NCBI RefSeq assembly: GCF_001579045.1
Contig: NZ_KQ970261.1
Coordinates: 541,880 to 605,879 of the forward strand
Length of the DNA stretch: 64,000 bases
Direction of reading: 5' to 3'
From: Streptococcus mitis
GTDB taxonomy: Bacteria; Bacillota; Bacilli; Lactobacillales; Streptococcaceae
Under the pieces are notes generated by a model, which saw only the letters and a program-made list of their open reading frames with translations, made no database searches and was not told the DNA's origin. Made by a program: the position numbers and the translations under genes. Below, piece by piece: positions 30,162-38,311 of this stretch (position 1 is its first letter; the number at the start of each line of letters is the position of its first letter).

Positions 30162-31370
30162 ATGAACTATATCAAAAGACCACATTATTTAGACTTTTTA
30201 AGAAGACATCGTGACCGCCAAATCATCAAAGTTGTGAGCGGAGTTAGACGAGCTGGTAAATCTGTGCTTTTTCAACTCTATAAAGAGGAGTTACTAGCAA
30301 CTGGGGTAGACGAGGATCAAATCATATCCATCAATTTTGAGGATCTGAGTTACTATGACCTCCGACATTTTCAAACATTATACGCTTATATAAAAGATCA
30401 ATTAGTTAGCGAGAAAACATACTATATCTTTTTAGATGAAATTCAACATGTTGAAAAATTTGAACTGGTAGCAGATAGTCTATTCATCCTACCAAATGTT
30501 GACCTCTATTTGACTGGATCAAACGCCTACTTTATGAGCAGCCAATTAGCTACAAACTTGACTGGTCGGTATGTTGAGATAGAGGTTCTTCCTTTGTCAT
30601 TTGAAGAATACCTATCAGGCCAATCTCTCTCAGAGAATCTGAATACAACAGAAATTTTTAACAATTATCTCTTTAGTGCTTTCCCTTACTTATTGCAAAC
30701 ATCATCTTACGCTGAAAAAATTGATTATCTAAGAGGAATATATAACTCCATACTGTTAAACGATATTGTCACTAGATTGGGAAATCCAAATCCTACTATT
30801 ATTGAGCGCATTGTTCGAACCCTTCTCAGTAGTACAGGTAGCTTAATATCAACAAATAAGATTCGCAATACCCTGGTCAGCCAAAACGTTTCAATCTCCC
30901 ATAATACTTTGGAAAATTATTTGACGACTTTGACAGATAGTTTGCTTTTTTATTCCGTTCCACGTTTTGATGTAAAAGGTAGAGCATTATTGCAACGCTT
31001 AGAAAAATATTATCCCGTTGATTTAGGTTTACGACACCTCTTATTGCCAGACCACAAAGAAGATATTGGCCATATCTTGGAAAATATTGTCTATTTGGAA
31101 TTGAGACGTAGATATTCACAAGTATATGTTGGTAATTTAGATAAATATGAGGTTGATTTTGTTGTTGTAACTGATCTTGGTCACTACGCTTATTATCAAG
31201 TCAGTGAAACAACACTTGCTCCAGAAACACTCGAAAGAGAACTTAGACCACTAGAAGCCATTAAAGATCAATTCCCCAAGTATCTATTAACAATGGATAC
31301 GATTCAGCCAACAGCCAATTACAATGGTATTGAGAAGAAAAATATCATAGATTGGTTACTAGAAAAATAG
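30162..31370 (+). CDS. AAA+ ATPase with C-terminal DUF4143
   Basis: A 402-residue protein of the AAA_14/DUF4143 family. The N-terminal NTPase has Walker A SGVRRAGKS (26-34) and Walker B YYIFLDEIQHVE. GSNAYFMSSQLATNLTGRY follows, where the sensor lies. The C-terminal DUF4143 part resembles a PD-(D/E)XK nuclease-like fold (KYEVDFVV). Function is not established for these proteins, which are numerous and mobile in streptococci. I start at 30162 (GAGGT eight bases upstream) rather than an upstream in-frame codon at 30132. It lies at the left edge of the mobile region and may have arrived with the decayed element. Confidence 0.88.
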   Translation: MNYIKRPHYLDFLRRHRDRQIIKVVSGVRRAGKSVLFQLYKEELLATGVDEDQIISINFEDLSYYDLRHFQTLYAYIKDQLVSEKTYYIFLDEIQHVEKFELVADSLFILPNVDLYLTGSNAYFMSSQLATNLTGRYVEIEVLPLSFEEYLSGQSLSENLNTTEIFNNYLFSAFPYLLQTSSYAEKIDYLRGIYNSILLNDIVTRLGNPNPTIIERIVRTLLSSTGSLISTNKIRNTLVSQNVSISHNTLENYLTTLTDSLLFYSVPRFDVKGRALLQRLEKYYPVDLGLRHLLLPDHKEDIGHILENIVYLELRRRYSQVYVGNLDKYEVDFVVVTDLGHYAYYQVSETTLAPETLERELRPLEAIKDQFPKYLLTMDTIQPTANYNGIEKKNIIDWLLEK

Positions 31371-31448
31371 ATAAATATAAATCATTCAGCTGACTAGATT
31401 TGCAACAGTCTGTTATCAATGATTCTACCCAAATCCTAACAAGATATA

Positions 31449-31805
31449 TGGAAAAAACATCAAAATGCTGAACTATCAAAGTTTGGAATTATCCAATCCG
31501 ATGAACAATATGTCTTTACTTATATCGATATGAAGGGTAATGTTAATAGCCCTCTACACTCTGACTATCTTAATAATAAAATGAAATCTGTCAAACGTCG
31601 TCATCCAGAACTTAAACATGCTACACCTCATAAATTACGACATACAGGAGCGACACTTGCTAAAAAGGCATGAATGAGCTTAGAAGCCATTTCTGAAGCA
31701 TTAACTCATAGCGATACAATTACAACTAAAACTTATGTTAATGCTTCAAACATAGTTCCATTATCTGCTGGACAAGTTGCCTACCAACATCTTAAAAACA
31801 AGTAG
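31449..31805 (+). pseudogene. 3' remnant of a tyrosine integrase
   Basis: 118 codons align to the last third of the intact integrase at 41180-42400 with few changes, including HKLRHTGATLAKKA and GQVAYQHLKNK. The N-terminal two thirds are absent and an in-frame TGA (31671-31673) replaces the Gly codon of KKAGMSLEA. It is followed by the same rpsI-derived sequence that follows the intact integrase. This is the right end of an older relative inserted at the same site. Confidence 0.92.
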
Positions 31806-31913
31806 GGTAATTTTAGGGCAAATTTTTTTAGAAAGTATAGAAAAAAGCACCCATAAGGTAAACTTTTGAATGCTTTGAAACGTTGATATAGTCGTATTGA
31901 TTAACGTTTACTA

Positions 31914-31951
31914 AATTGTGATGCTTTACGAGCTTTCTTAAGACCTGGTTT
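31914..31951. other. Left attachment site (attL) in a duplicated rpsI 3' end
   Basis: 38 bases identical to 42521-42558. With adjoining sequence it encodes, on the minus strand, [16 protein letters not shown] plus stop, exactly the RpsI C-terminus, but with a synonymous difference just outside the identical block. This is what integration into the rpsI 3' end leaves. Confidence 0.9.
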
Positions 31952-32055
31952 GGCTAACTGAAAAATTAAATTAATTCAAATACCTTTGTTTAAGCAATAT
32001 CTATCTGCAAAATATTAAGTTGATTTTTATCTACTTTCAAATAATTTTATCTAAA

Positions 32056-32066
32056 TAGGGCAAATT
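32056..32066 (+). repeat. Arm-type repeat TAGGGCAAATT, left end
   Basis: Same 11-mer as at 42409-42419 and 31814-31824; variants TAGGGCAAAC at 42421 and 42461. Probable integrase arm-binding site. Confidence 0.5.
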
Positions 32067-32296
32067 ATTCTACAAAATAAACAAATATGAGTCAGGTATA
32101 TCAACAATTTGGCCTATAGCACAAAAAATCAATGACTAAATCAATAAACCAAGCGTACCATCTCTACTTTCAAAAAAGTAAAGATGGTACATTTTATATA
32201 AGTAATAAATTAAACACCAAAATGCTAACCACCTTCTACTACATTGTTGGAATAGAAAGATCAAAATATTCCTTTTATTTTCCCAAATAATTAAGG

Positions 32297-32325
32297 TTGA
32301 CAAATATCTAGTTTTTTTATAAAAT
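32297..32325 (+). promoter_or_regulatory. Promoter of the first element gene
   Basis: TTGACA (32297-32302), 17 bases, TAAAAT (32320-32325). The leader to the ATG at 32465 is about 130 bases. Confidence 0.75.
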
Positions 32326-32464
32326 TAAATTACAAAATATATTTTTGGATTACATATGCATCGTTACCTAACAAATCATTATTTACTTAAGAAGTTCGTG
32401 TTTATTATGCCTCCTTAACACATTCAACTATTGAAAAAGCTAAAATTAAAAAGGAAATCAGAAT

Positions 32465-33172
32465 ATGAAAATACTAAACATTAATATTAATGACTTTGGT
32501 GGCCCCGAAAACCATCGTGAAGATTTTAAAAACAAACTTGGAAATGGCAAATATATTCAAGAATGGGACAAGCTGGATAAAAAGGAAACAATAAATTCTT
32601 TTATCAGTAAAATTGATGAATACAAACCTGATATTATTATCATACAAGAATATGATATAAATTCTACAGAATGTCAATATATTTTTGTACCCCTGATGCG
32701 TAAGAAAGGTTATATTCTAAAATCAGTACCACCAACTAAACGTGCATCTATGACAGTATTCTTTGTTAAAAACGGTCTAGGAGACAAAGAAATTTCGACA
32801 GACCATTTGCGTAATGGCAGAGCATATGCAATACAAGTAAATGATTTAGTAATTTACGGTACACATGTTCCACCAAGTGGCTATGTTGAGAGTTTCTGGA
32901 AGGAAATCAATAATTTTGTACAAAAATTCAAGAACAACAAGTTGTTGCTCATTGGAGATTTTAATACCGTGAACTTCAAGAATAATAAAGCACTAGATAA
33001 TTTATTAGAAAATCCTATCCATAAAATCCATAAAATTTGGTCTCATGAAGGATGTAATACTCCAGGAGATTATGTATTGGCTAATTTTGATATCAATCAA
33101 GATGGGATTGATTATTTTCCTACTAAAGCCATTACTGACCATGAATTCGGTGTGGTTATTACAACAGACTAG
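32465..33172 (+). CDS. Endonuclease/exonuclease/phosphatase (EEP) fold protein
   Basis: A 235-residue soluble protein with the EEP metal-dependent hydrolase pattern in order: NININDFGG (metal Asn), DIIIIQEYD (metal Glu), IYGTHVPPSG (catalytic His), LLIGDFNTVN (Asp/Asn pair) and ITDHEFGVV (final Asp-His). All catalytic positions are kept, so it should be active on nucleic acid or another phosphodiester; the substrate cannot be told from sequence. It is the first cargo gene inside attL, with its own promoter, and is not needed by known integration or transfer schemes, so it may be accessory (defence, immunity or DNA processing). Confidence 0.82.
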   Translation: MKILNININDFGGPENHREDFKNKLGNGKYIQEWDKLDKKETINSFISKIDEYKPDIIIIQEYDINSTECQYIFVPLMRKKGYILKSVPPTKRASMTVFFVKNGLGDKEISTDHLRNGRAYAIQVNDLVIYGTHVPPSGYVESFWKEINNFVQKFKNNKLLLIGDFNTVNFKNNKALDNLLENPIHKIHKIWSHEGCNTPGDYVLANFDINQDGIDYFPTKAITDHEFGVVITTD

Positions 33173-33236
33173 ACTAACTTCTCATTAAAGTTGAGTAAAT
33201 AAACTGAATGACATTCTAGAATTAAAAGGAGAACTT

Positions 33237-33650
33237 ATGGCATCAATATTCTTTTTTAACGCCCCTAATGTTTTAGTCTACCAAATTCAAAAAGAAAAGG
33301 TAGTGGCGAGAAATATAACTTTAGATTATTCAAATTCCGATTTTGTCTTCCCAGTAATAGATGCTTATATTGATTCAGGAAATAGTTTTGATTTTATTTT
33401 TAGCAACAATGTTTTAGTTATACCTGATCCTCGCCCAAAACAAAGCATTAAGACATATTCTCTCTATTTTAACAGTGATATGATTCCAATTTCTACACAA
33501 GGAGAATGGATAGCTTGTTTTGGCATTATAAAAAAAGAAAATGAGATGTTTGTTGCTGGAAATATTCAACTCGATCAAACGTTACATTTAATAAAACATT
33601 TTACAATAACAGATTCTAACAATAATCGTTTACCTATACAATACACATAG
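33237..33650 (+). CDS. Unrecognised 137-residue element protein
   Basis: Soluble, beta-rich looking protein without signal peptide or membrane helix; AAAGGAGAACTT precedes the ATG. No family recognised. Features seen: ASIFFFNAPNVLVYQIQK at the start and repeated short hydrophobic strands. It follows the EEP gene after 64 bases and could be co-transcribed with it. Confidence 0.7.
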   Translation: MASIFFFNAPNVLVYQIQKEKVVARNITLDYSNSDFVFPVIDAYIDSGNSFDFIFSNNVLVIPDPRPKQSIKTYSLYFNSDMIPISTQGEWIACFGIIKKENEMFVAGNIQLDQTLHLIKHFTITDSNNNRLPIQYT

Positions 33651-33918
33651 AGAAAAGTAAAAGTTAGCCACATTACTTGAGGTTCTTGATAAACATTTAA
33701 CTTCCTTAGGTACTTATAGTGGAATAAAATAAAATTTGAACAAATCGGTTGAGAAGGCCAAGTTGATTTCTAGCGATATTTTAGAAGTTGCAATGTACTA
33801 TTACTATAGAAACTGAATTGTTTATTGATAACATGCATTATCTTTTGTACTTTTCCCTAAAACAAATCTATTTTTAATTATAATAAACTACACAATTACT
33901 ATAAAGGAGAATTTATAA

Positions 33919-34431
33919 GTGGAATTTCAAGTTAGAGTATCAAGTGAAGCTATTTTTTATTTTGAAAAATTGAAAAAAATGTATTCAAATAATTCTAAAA
34001 TTGAACTCACGCGTAGTCAAATACTCACTAGAGCTTTCAAAGAAACTAAAGTTATTAGCAATTGGACATCTATCATTAATGATACAGAAACAATATCATT
34101 AGAATATTTAGAATATCAAAAAGGTTACGGAACTAATGTAAAAGTACAAATAAGTGATGAGGTTGAAAAGGGCATTAGGGAGTTAAAAATACTATTACCA
34201 AATTTTACAACTACTAGAAGTGTAACCATCGGAGTTGCTGTTAAATTTATGTTAAAAGGAGCTATTATATTAAATAAAACAGGAAAGATAAATACAAATA
34301 AAAATTTATCTACCATGGAAGCAATAGAGGAATTAAAACAAAATTTGCACGATATAGTTGCTCCCATAAATTATAATATACTAGAAAACATATTGAATAA
34401 TTTCAAAGATAACATCTCATTGATAAAATAA
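33919..34431 (+). CDS. Putative double ribbon-helix-helix DNA-binding protein
   Basis: A 170-residue protein starting at GTG, preceded by AAAGGAGAATTTATAA. Two similar stretches can be seen: FQVRVSSEAIFYFEKLKKMY with TRSQILTRAFKET, and NVKVQISDEVEKGIRELKIL with TRSVTIGVAVKFML. Each is a strand followed by two helices, as in ribbon-helix-helix proteins. The same design appears in the 36020-36490 protein. A role in element control or as an accessory to the nicking protein is plausible but unproven. Confidence 0.65.
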   Translation: MEFQVRVSSEAIFYFEKLKKMYSNNSKIELTRSQILTRAFKETKVISNWTSIINDTETISLEYLEYQKGYGTNVKVQISDEVEKGIRELKILLPNFTTTRSVTIGVAVKFMLKGAIILNKTGKINTNKNLSTMEAIEELKQNLHDIVAPINYNILENILNNFKDNISLIK

Positions 34432-34432
34432 A

Positions 34433-34562
34433 GTCTGAGCAAAAAGTCTTTAAAATCAAAAATGTATAATATCAGGCGTTGAAAAACCTTGATACTATGC
34501 GTTTTATTGTAGGAAGATTTACTCCATTTTTTACTAAAATTGAGTTTTTGCCAAACCTCCTT
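34433..34562. repeat. MITE-like repeat, copy 2
   Basis: Diverged copy of 3931-4066 sharing AAAAAGTCTTTAAAA, ACTATGCGTTTTATTGT, GGAAGATTTACT and GAGTTTTTGCC in the same order. It separates two element genes and overlaps a 64-codon frame that I do not consider a gene. Confidence 0.6.
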
Positions 34563-34571
34563 TATTATTTC

Positions 34572-34589
34572 ATAAGTGATATCACTTAT
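34572..34589. promoter_or_regulatory. Perfect 18-bp palindrome, operator candidate
   Basis: ATAAGTGATATCACTTAT with an extra half site CACTTAT at 34596-34602, 45 bases upstream of the -35 box of the next promoter. Binding protein unknown. Confidence 0.5.
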
Positions 34590-34634
34590 AAAGCCACTTA
34601 TAAAAAAATTTTTCTAAAAAACTTACAAAAATCC

Positions 34635-34663
34635 TTGACATTATTTTTAGATAGGATTATAAT
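34635..34663 (+). promoter_or_regulatory. Promoter of the 34712 operon
   Basis: TTGACA (34635-34640), 17 bases, TATAAT (34658-34663): a near-consensus promoter. Confidence 0.85.
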
Positions 34664-34711
34664 AAAAGTATAGTCGTAGTTAGACAAAAAATATTTTCGT
34701 GGAGGCCCTTT

Positions 34712-35107
34712 ATGGAAATTTACACTTATTCCGATTTTCTTCAAGAGAAAACTGCTTTGACTTTTGAAGATGCACATAAAATCTATAATGAACTAATTAG
34801 TTCATTTGACATAAAAGATCCAATTTTCCTTGATGACTGGACAATGTTGATTGAGTTAGCTGCAGAGTATACTGAAATTCGTGTCAAATCTGCAACATTA
34901 TCAAAAGAAAGACAAGGCAAGCATGGGGAGCTTAGAACTTCTGCTCATAATGCTTTCATCATACAATTAAATGCACTAAAAAGCGAAATCGAATCTACAG
35001 GAGGAAATACTAGCTGGTTTGACAAAATTACGGATGATCGACAACGTCAGGGCGATTTTGCAAATTATTTAGCATACATTTATGCTTTAAGCACTAGATC
35101 ATCATAA
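34712..35107 (+). CDS. Unrecognised 131-residue element protein
   Basis: Soluble, mainly helical, acidic protein with ribosome site GGAGGCCC upstream. The region VKSATLSKERQGKHGELRTSAHNAFI is notably basic in an otherwise acidic protein. No family recognised. First gene behind the strong promoter at 34635 and the palindrome at 34572; probably co-transcribed with the next two genes. Confidence 0.7.
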   Translation: MEIYTYSDFLQEKTALTFEDAHKIYNELISSFDIKDPIFLDDWTMLIELAAEYTEIRVKSATLSKERQGKHGELRTSAHNAFIIQLNALKSEIESTGGNTSWFDKITDDRQRQGDFANYLAYIYALSTRSS

Positions 35108-35179
35108 AATCAAAACTATTTTCAAAATTTCATTTATGATTATCAAAAGTAAACTTCATTGTAAAGAAAGGAACATATA

Positions 35180-36007
35180 ATGGAACATCAAGAAGTTATT
35201 GATTGGTTGAAATATTGTGACGAAAATAGCATCAAACCATGGGAATGGGACTTTAAAAACCATTCACTTTCTCCACTACCCAATGATAGTATTATTGCTT
35301 TTTTAAAATACAAACAACTCCCTAACAATGTGGGTATAGATTGTGATAAAGCTGCATTATATCTATATAAACTTTTGGGATGGCAAGAGTCACAGGATAG
35401 TATCATTAGAGGAGAAACAATGAACTCCTTTATTACCACTTTTATAGAAGCAATTAAAAATAGTTCAAACTTTGATGAAGTTTCAGCAAAAATCGGCATA
35501 ACAAAGAAGAAAATCTCAGTTTCTGTTCTTTGTGAACATCAGAATTATTTAAAATTTGAAACTATTCAAAATAATTTAGAGAACTTTAAATCATTTGCAA
35601 GAAACACTCATACAATCGGAAATTTTACAGTATTTCCTAATTGGATGAATTGTGGTAGAGGTCTTTGTTTAGGTGATTACTGGGATATCACTTTAATATC
35701 ACTTCAAGAATTTTTAAACATTTTATCTCCTGAAGCATGGGAAAACTTTATAAAAATGTACCACCTTCAACCATATGTTAATTTTGATTATAGTGTAGAG
35801 TTATTTTGGGATAATCATGATAATAATGCCATCAAGCCCACAAAAGAAGAGAATTTCCAAATTTTTCTCAAAAAAGTCAATGAACGAATTGAAGAACGTG
35901 GAAAATTTATCATAAAACAAATCTGTGATCAATTAGATCAAAAAGATTTTCATTTCTACAAGGAAATTGAAAATATGGACACAATAAAATTTTCTAATGA
36001 ATTTTAA
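35180..36007 (+). CDS. Hypothetical protein, possibly DUF6994-like
   Basis: A 275-residue soluble protein. The central GNFTVFPNWMNCGRG and GDYWDITLISLQEFL resemble, from memory, the DUF6994 family of unknown function; I hold that assignment loosely. Ribosome site AAAGGAACATATA. The next gene starts 13 bases after its stop, so they are likely co-translated. Confidence 0.65.
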   Translation: MEHQEVIDWLKYCDENSIKPWEWDFKNHSLSPLPNDSIIAFLKYKQLPNNVGIDCDKAALYLYKLLGWQESQDSIIRGETMNSFITTFIEAIKNSSNFDEVSAKIGITKKKISVSVLCEHQNYLKFETIQNNLENFKSFARNTHTIGNFTVFPNWMNCGRGLCLGDYWDITLISLQEFLNILSPEAWENFIKMYHLQPYVNFDYSVELFWDNHDNNAIKPTKEENFQIFLKKVNERIEERGKFIIKQICDQLDQKDFHFYKEIENMDTIKFSNEF

Positions 36008-36019
36008 ACAGGAGGATAT

Positions 36020-36490
36020 GTGGTCAGAGTATATAAAAGTGTTCGTCTTGCATATGAAGCCAAAGTATGGATAGATGAGCTTATTCAAAATAAAGAACGT
36101 AAAATTAAAGAACTAAGTCAGAATAATTTTCTAAGTACATTAGAACAAACACTTCTATCAAATCATTACGATGAATTAAATGGTGTTTCTTTCAATATCG
36201 TTTTAAAAGCTTCTATCGGAAGTGTCATTGAAGAATCATATAGAAATACAAAACATTACTCCACTGATAAATGGCAAAAACTACGTCAAGAAATGGAAAA
36301 AGATATCAAAAATGTCAATCCTAGTCTAGAAACATCCGTAACTCCTAGACTCTATTTAGATGAAAATGTTCTAAATGGTCTTGATGAATTTCGATATCAT
36401 TTAATGAAAGAAGATGGTGCTACTAGATTACCAAGGCTTAGTTACATCATTAAACTTGTTGTATATTCCTATTGGAAGACACAACAATAA
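36020..36490 (+). CDS. Putative double ribbon-helix-helix protein, second copy
   Basis: A 156-residue protein with a GTG start behind CAGGAGGATAT. Like the 33919 protein it has two strand-helix-helix stretches: RVYKSVRLAYEAKVWIDEL, and TPRLYLDENVLNGLDEFRYHL with LPRLSYIIKLVVYSY. The two share layout more than sequence. It lies directly before the FtsK-type gene, where accessory transfer proteins often sit. Confidence 0.62.
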   Translation: MVRVYKSVRLAYEAKVWIDELIQNKERKIKELSQNNFLSTLEQTLLSNHYDELNGVSFNIVLKASIGSVIEESYRNTKHYSTDKWQKLRQEMEKDIKNVNPSLETSVTPRLYLDENVLNGLDEFRYHLMKEDGATRLPRLSYIIKLVVYSYWKTQQ

Positions 36491-36511
36491 CCTAAGCAGG
36501 GTTTGCTTAGG
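36491..36511 (+). terminator. Hairpin between the RHH gene and the FtsK-type gene
   Basis: CCTAAGCA / TGCTTAGG stem right after the stop codon, followed by TTCTCT; weak terminator or attenuator. Confidence 0.45.
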
Positions 36512-36565
36512 TTCTCTATACAAATAATTGTATAGTTGTTTTACTACTTAAAAAGGTGGTTGTTT

Positions 36566-37885
36566 ATGTTTAAACTAAAAAAAGAAGCTAACTTAAAAAG
36601 AAATTATTTTATTACAAGTTCACGTTTAAAATGGTTACATCTGATAATAATTATCTTTTCTATCTTTGTTTTATTAGGTTTAATAGTAAGTATTAGAGCT
36701 CCTGCTTCTATTCAAATCTTATGTATTGTCTTTGGTATTCTAGCAATCTATAAAATAAATAATAAATTAAAAGATTTTAGATACGAACTAGATTTTGATT
36801 TAATTATCAGAGAGAGCTTACTATTTGTTTTATATACAAATCATCTCTACACTTCGGAAAAGGATAATTCCGGCTACGAAAAAATTATTAGAAGTGCGAT
36901 TTTAAAATATGAATTAGATAATCAAAACGGTCGTATTATCATTAAAGCGCTTATCAGAGGTGACGAATTTAGTAAAAAGGTTCAGACACTTGATGATGTA
37001 TTAGCTGGAGTTCTAGAACTTGAACTAGAAGAAAAAATTACTCATCCTAATATTGTGGAATATCACTTTTATTACAAGAAACCTGATAGACTAATATTAT
37101 CAACTCACAGTCATAAAAAAGAGATAGATAATCTTGATATAGACTTAGGATATGATATAACTTATAATCCTATAAAATGTCCTCATATTTTAGTTTCAGG
37201 CGGTACAGGTAGTGGAAAATCTATATTTATATCTTTCTTAATTATTGAACTTCTTAAAAGAAACTCAACACTATATATTGCAGATCCCAAGAACAGTGAT
37301 TTAGGTAGTTTATCTCATTATTTAAGCGATAAATATGTAGCAACCACACCAAATAATATTGCTCGGATTATCCGTTTAGTAGTTGAAGAAATGCAAGAAC
37401 GATACCAATATATGCGTGATAACTTTCAATACGGCTCAAATTTTACTGACCATGGCTTTAAGCCAGTATGGCTTATATTTGATGAAATGGGAGCATTTCA
37501 AGCTTCAGCAACAGATAAAAAATCTAAAGAAGTTATCACCGAAGTAATGGACGGTATCAAACAAATTATCCTACTAGGGCGACAAGCAGGAGTATTTATT
37601 CTTATATCTGCTCAACAAATGAGATCTGAAACTTTAAACACTGATCTTAGAGATAATTTAGGACTAAGAATAGCTTTAGGAGCAAACTCAATAGAGGGAT
37701 ACCGCATGGTCTTTGGCTCAGCTACACCTGATAAGTTTAAATCTATTGAAGAAAAAGGAGCAGGATATCTTTATATGCAAGGCTCAGGGAAAGAAAAAGC
37801 TCAATATTGGGAAAGCCCTTATCTTGATACAACACAATTCGATTTTATAAAAGAACTACAATTATACATAACAAAGTCAAAATAA
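36566..37885 (+). CDS. FtsK/SpoIIIE-type DNA translocase (coupling-protein candidate)
   Basis: A 439-residue protein with two N-terminal membrane helices (about 23-41, 48-63), Walker A SGGTGSGKS (211-219) and Walker B VWLIFDEMGA (Asp306-Glu307). ILLGRQAGVFILISAQQM is the conserved FtsK segment after Walker B. Size and layout resemble the Orf21/TcpA-type translocases of small integrative elements, which feed relaxase-bound DNA to a secretion channel. The ATG at 36566 (AAAGGTGG upstream) is preferred to a TTG at 36536. No other channel gene is present, so the element would be mobilisable rather than self-transmissible. Confidence 0.9.
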   Translation: MFKLKKEANLKRNYFITSSRLKWLHLIIIIFSIFVLLGLIVSIRAPASIQILCIVFGILAIYKINNKLKDFRYELDFDLIIRESLLFVLYTNHLYTSEKDNSGYEKIIRSAILKYELDNQNGRIIIKALIRGDEFSKKVQTLDDVLAGVLELELEEKITHPNIVEYHFYYKKPDRLILSTHSHKKEIDNLDIDLGYDITYNPIKCPHILVSGGTGSGKSIFISFLIIELLKRNSTLYIADPKNSDLGSLSHYLSDKYVATTPNNIARIIRLVVEEMQERYQYMRDNFQYGSNFTDHGFKPVWLIFDEMGAFQASATDKKSKEVITEVMDGIKQIILLGRQAGVFILISAQQMRSETLNTDLRDNLGLRIALGANSIEGYRMVFGSATPDKFKSIEEKGAGYLYMQGSGKEKAQYWESPYLDTTQFDFIKELQLYITKSK

Positions 37886-37889
37886 TTTC

Positions 37890-37958
37890 AATAGATATTT
37901 TTGCTTAAATTCAATAGATTTTCAGCAAAAATATCTATTCCTCATCGCTTAAGCGATG
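37890..37958. repeat. 15-bp inverted repeat and 16-bp palindrome
   Basis: AATAGATATTTTTGC (37890-37904) and its exact inverse (37925-37939) around 20 bases, then the perfect palindrome CATCGCTTAAGCGATG (37943-37958). They fill the gap before the next gene. Could be a terminator or a recognition site of the element. Confidence 0.6.
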
Positions 37959-37980
37959 ACAAAAAGAAACGAGGTATTAT

Positions 37981-38295
37981 ATGAAAATTAACGATTTTCT
38001 TAAACCAGAATTATTGGGAAATAAATTCGTGGCAGTAAAAGGATATACAGAAGTTCTGGACAGAGAAACAAATAAACCTGTAGCACTACGTCTTAATGTT
38101 TCAATTCAAGATGAGGATTCTGATTTCTTTATGGAAATGATTCAGATAAAAGTTAATACGTTATCTCCTACGGCTACTCCTCAATTATTATCAGATAAAA
38201 AAACATGCCCCATTAAATTATCTAATTTAACAGTTGGACAATTTAACGGAAATTTATGGTTTTCTTGTAACGATGTAGTCCCTATTTCTAAATAA
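37981..38295 (+). CDS. Unrecognised 104-residue element protein
   Basis: Small beta-rich protein (VAVKGYTEVLDRETNKPVAL, RLNVSIQDED, MEMIQIKVN) without membrane segments; ribosome site ACGAGGTATTAT. The strand pattern is compatible with an OB-type fold, and a single-strand-binding role would fit between translocase and replication genes, but this is speculation. Confidence 0.68.
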   Translation: MKINDFLKPELLGNKFVAVKGYTEVLDRETNKPVALRLNVSIQDEDSDFFMEMIQIKVNTLSPTATPQLLSDKKTCPIKLSNLTVGQFNGNLWFSCNDVVPISK

Positions 38296-38311
38296 TTCGG
38301 TGATACTATTT

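Larger units (their letters stand above)
31371..32464. other. Junction region: decayed integrase, left att site, promoter
   Basis: About 1.1 kb without an intact gene. In order: integrase pseudogene (31449-31805), rpsI 3'-end duplicate with attL (31897-31951), one arm-type repeat (32056-32066), a hairpin at 32155-32190 (GTACCATCT / AGATGGTAC), and a promoter at 32297-32325. Confidence 0.8.

Noticed and set aside
33651-33918. IS relic between the 137-residue and RHH-like genes
   Set aside because: Some stretches look transposon-like, but I found no terminal repeats or transposase codons, so it is left unassigned; only a weak TATAAT at 33879 is seen.
34479-34673. 64-codon plus-strand frame in the element
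   Set aside because: It lies inside the second MITE-like repeat and the palindrome/promoter region, has no ribosome site, and has no protein-like features.
34712-36007. Toxin-antitoxin pair
   Set aside because: The two proteins are 131 and 275 residues, 72 bases apart, with no recognisable toxin or antitoxin motif.
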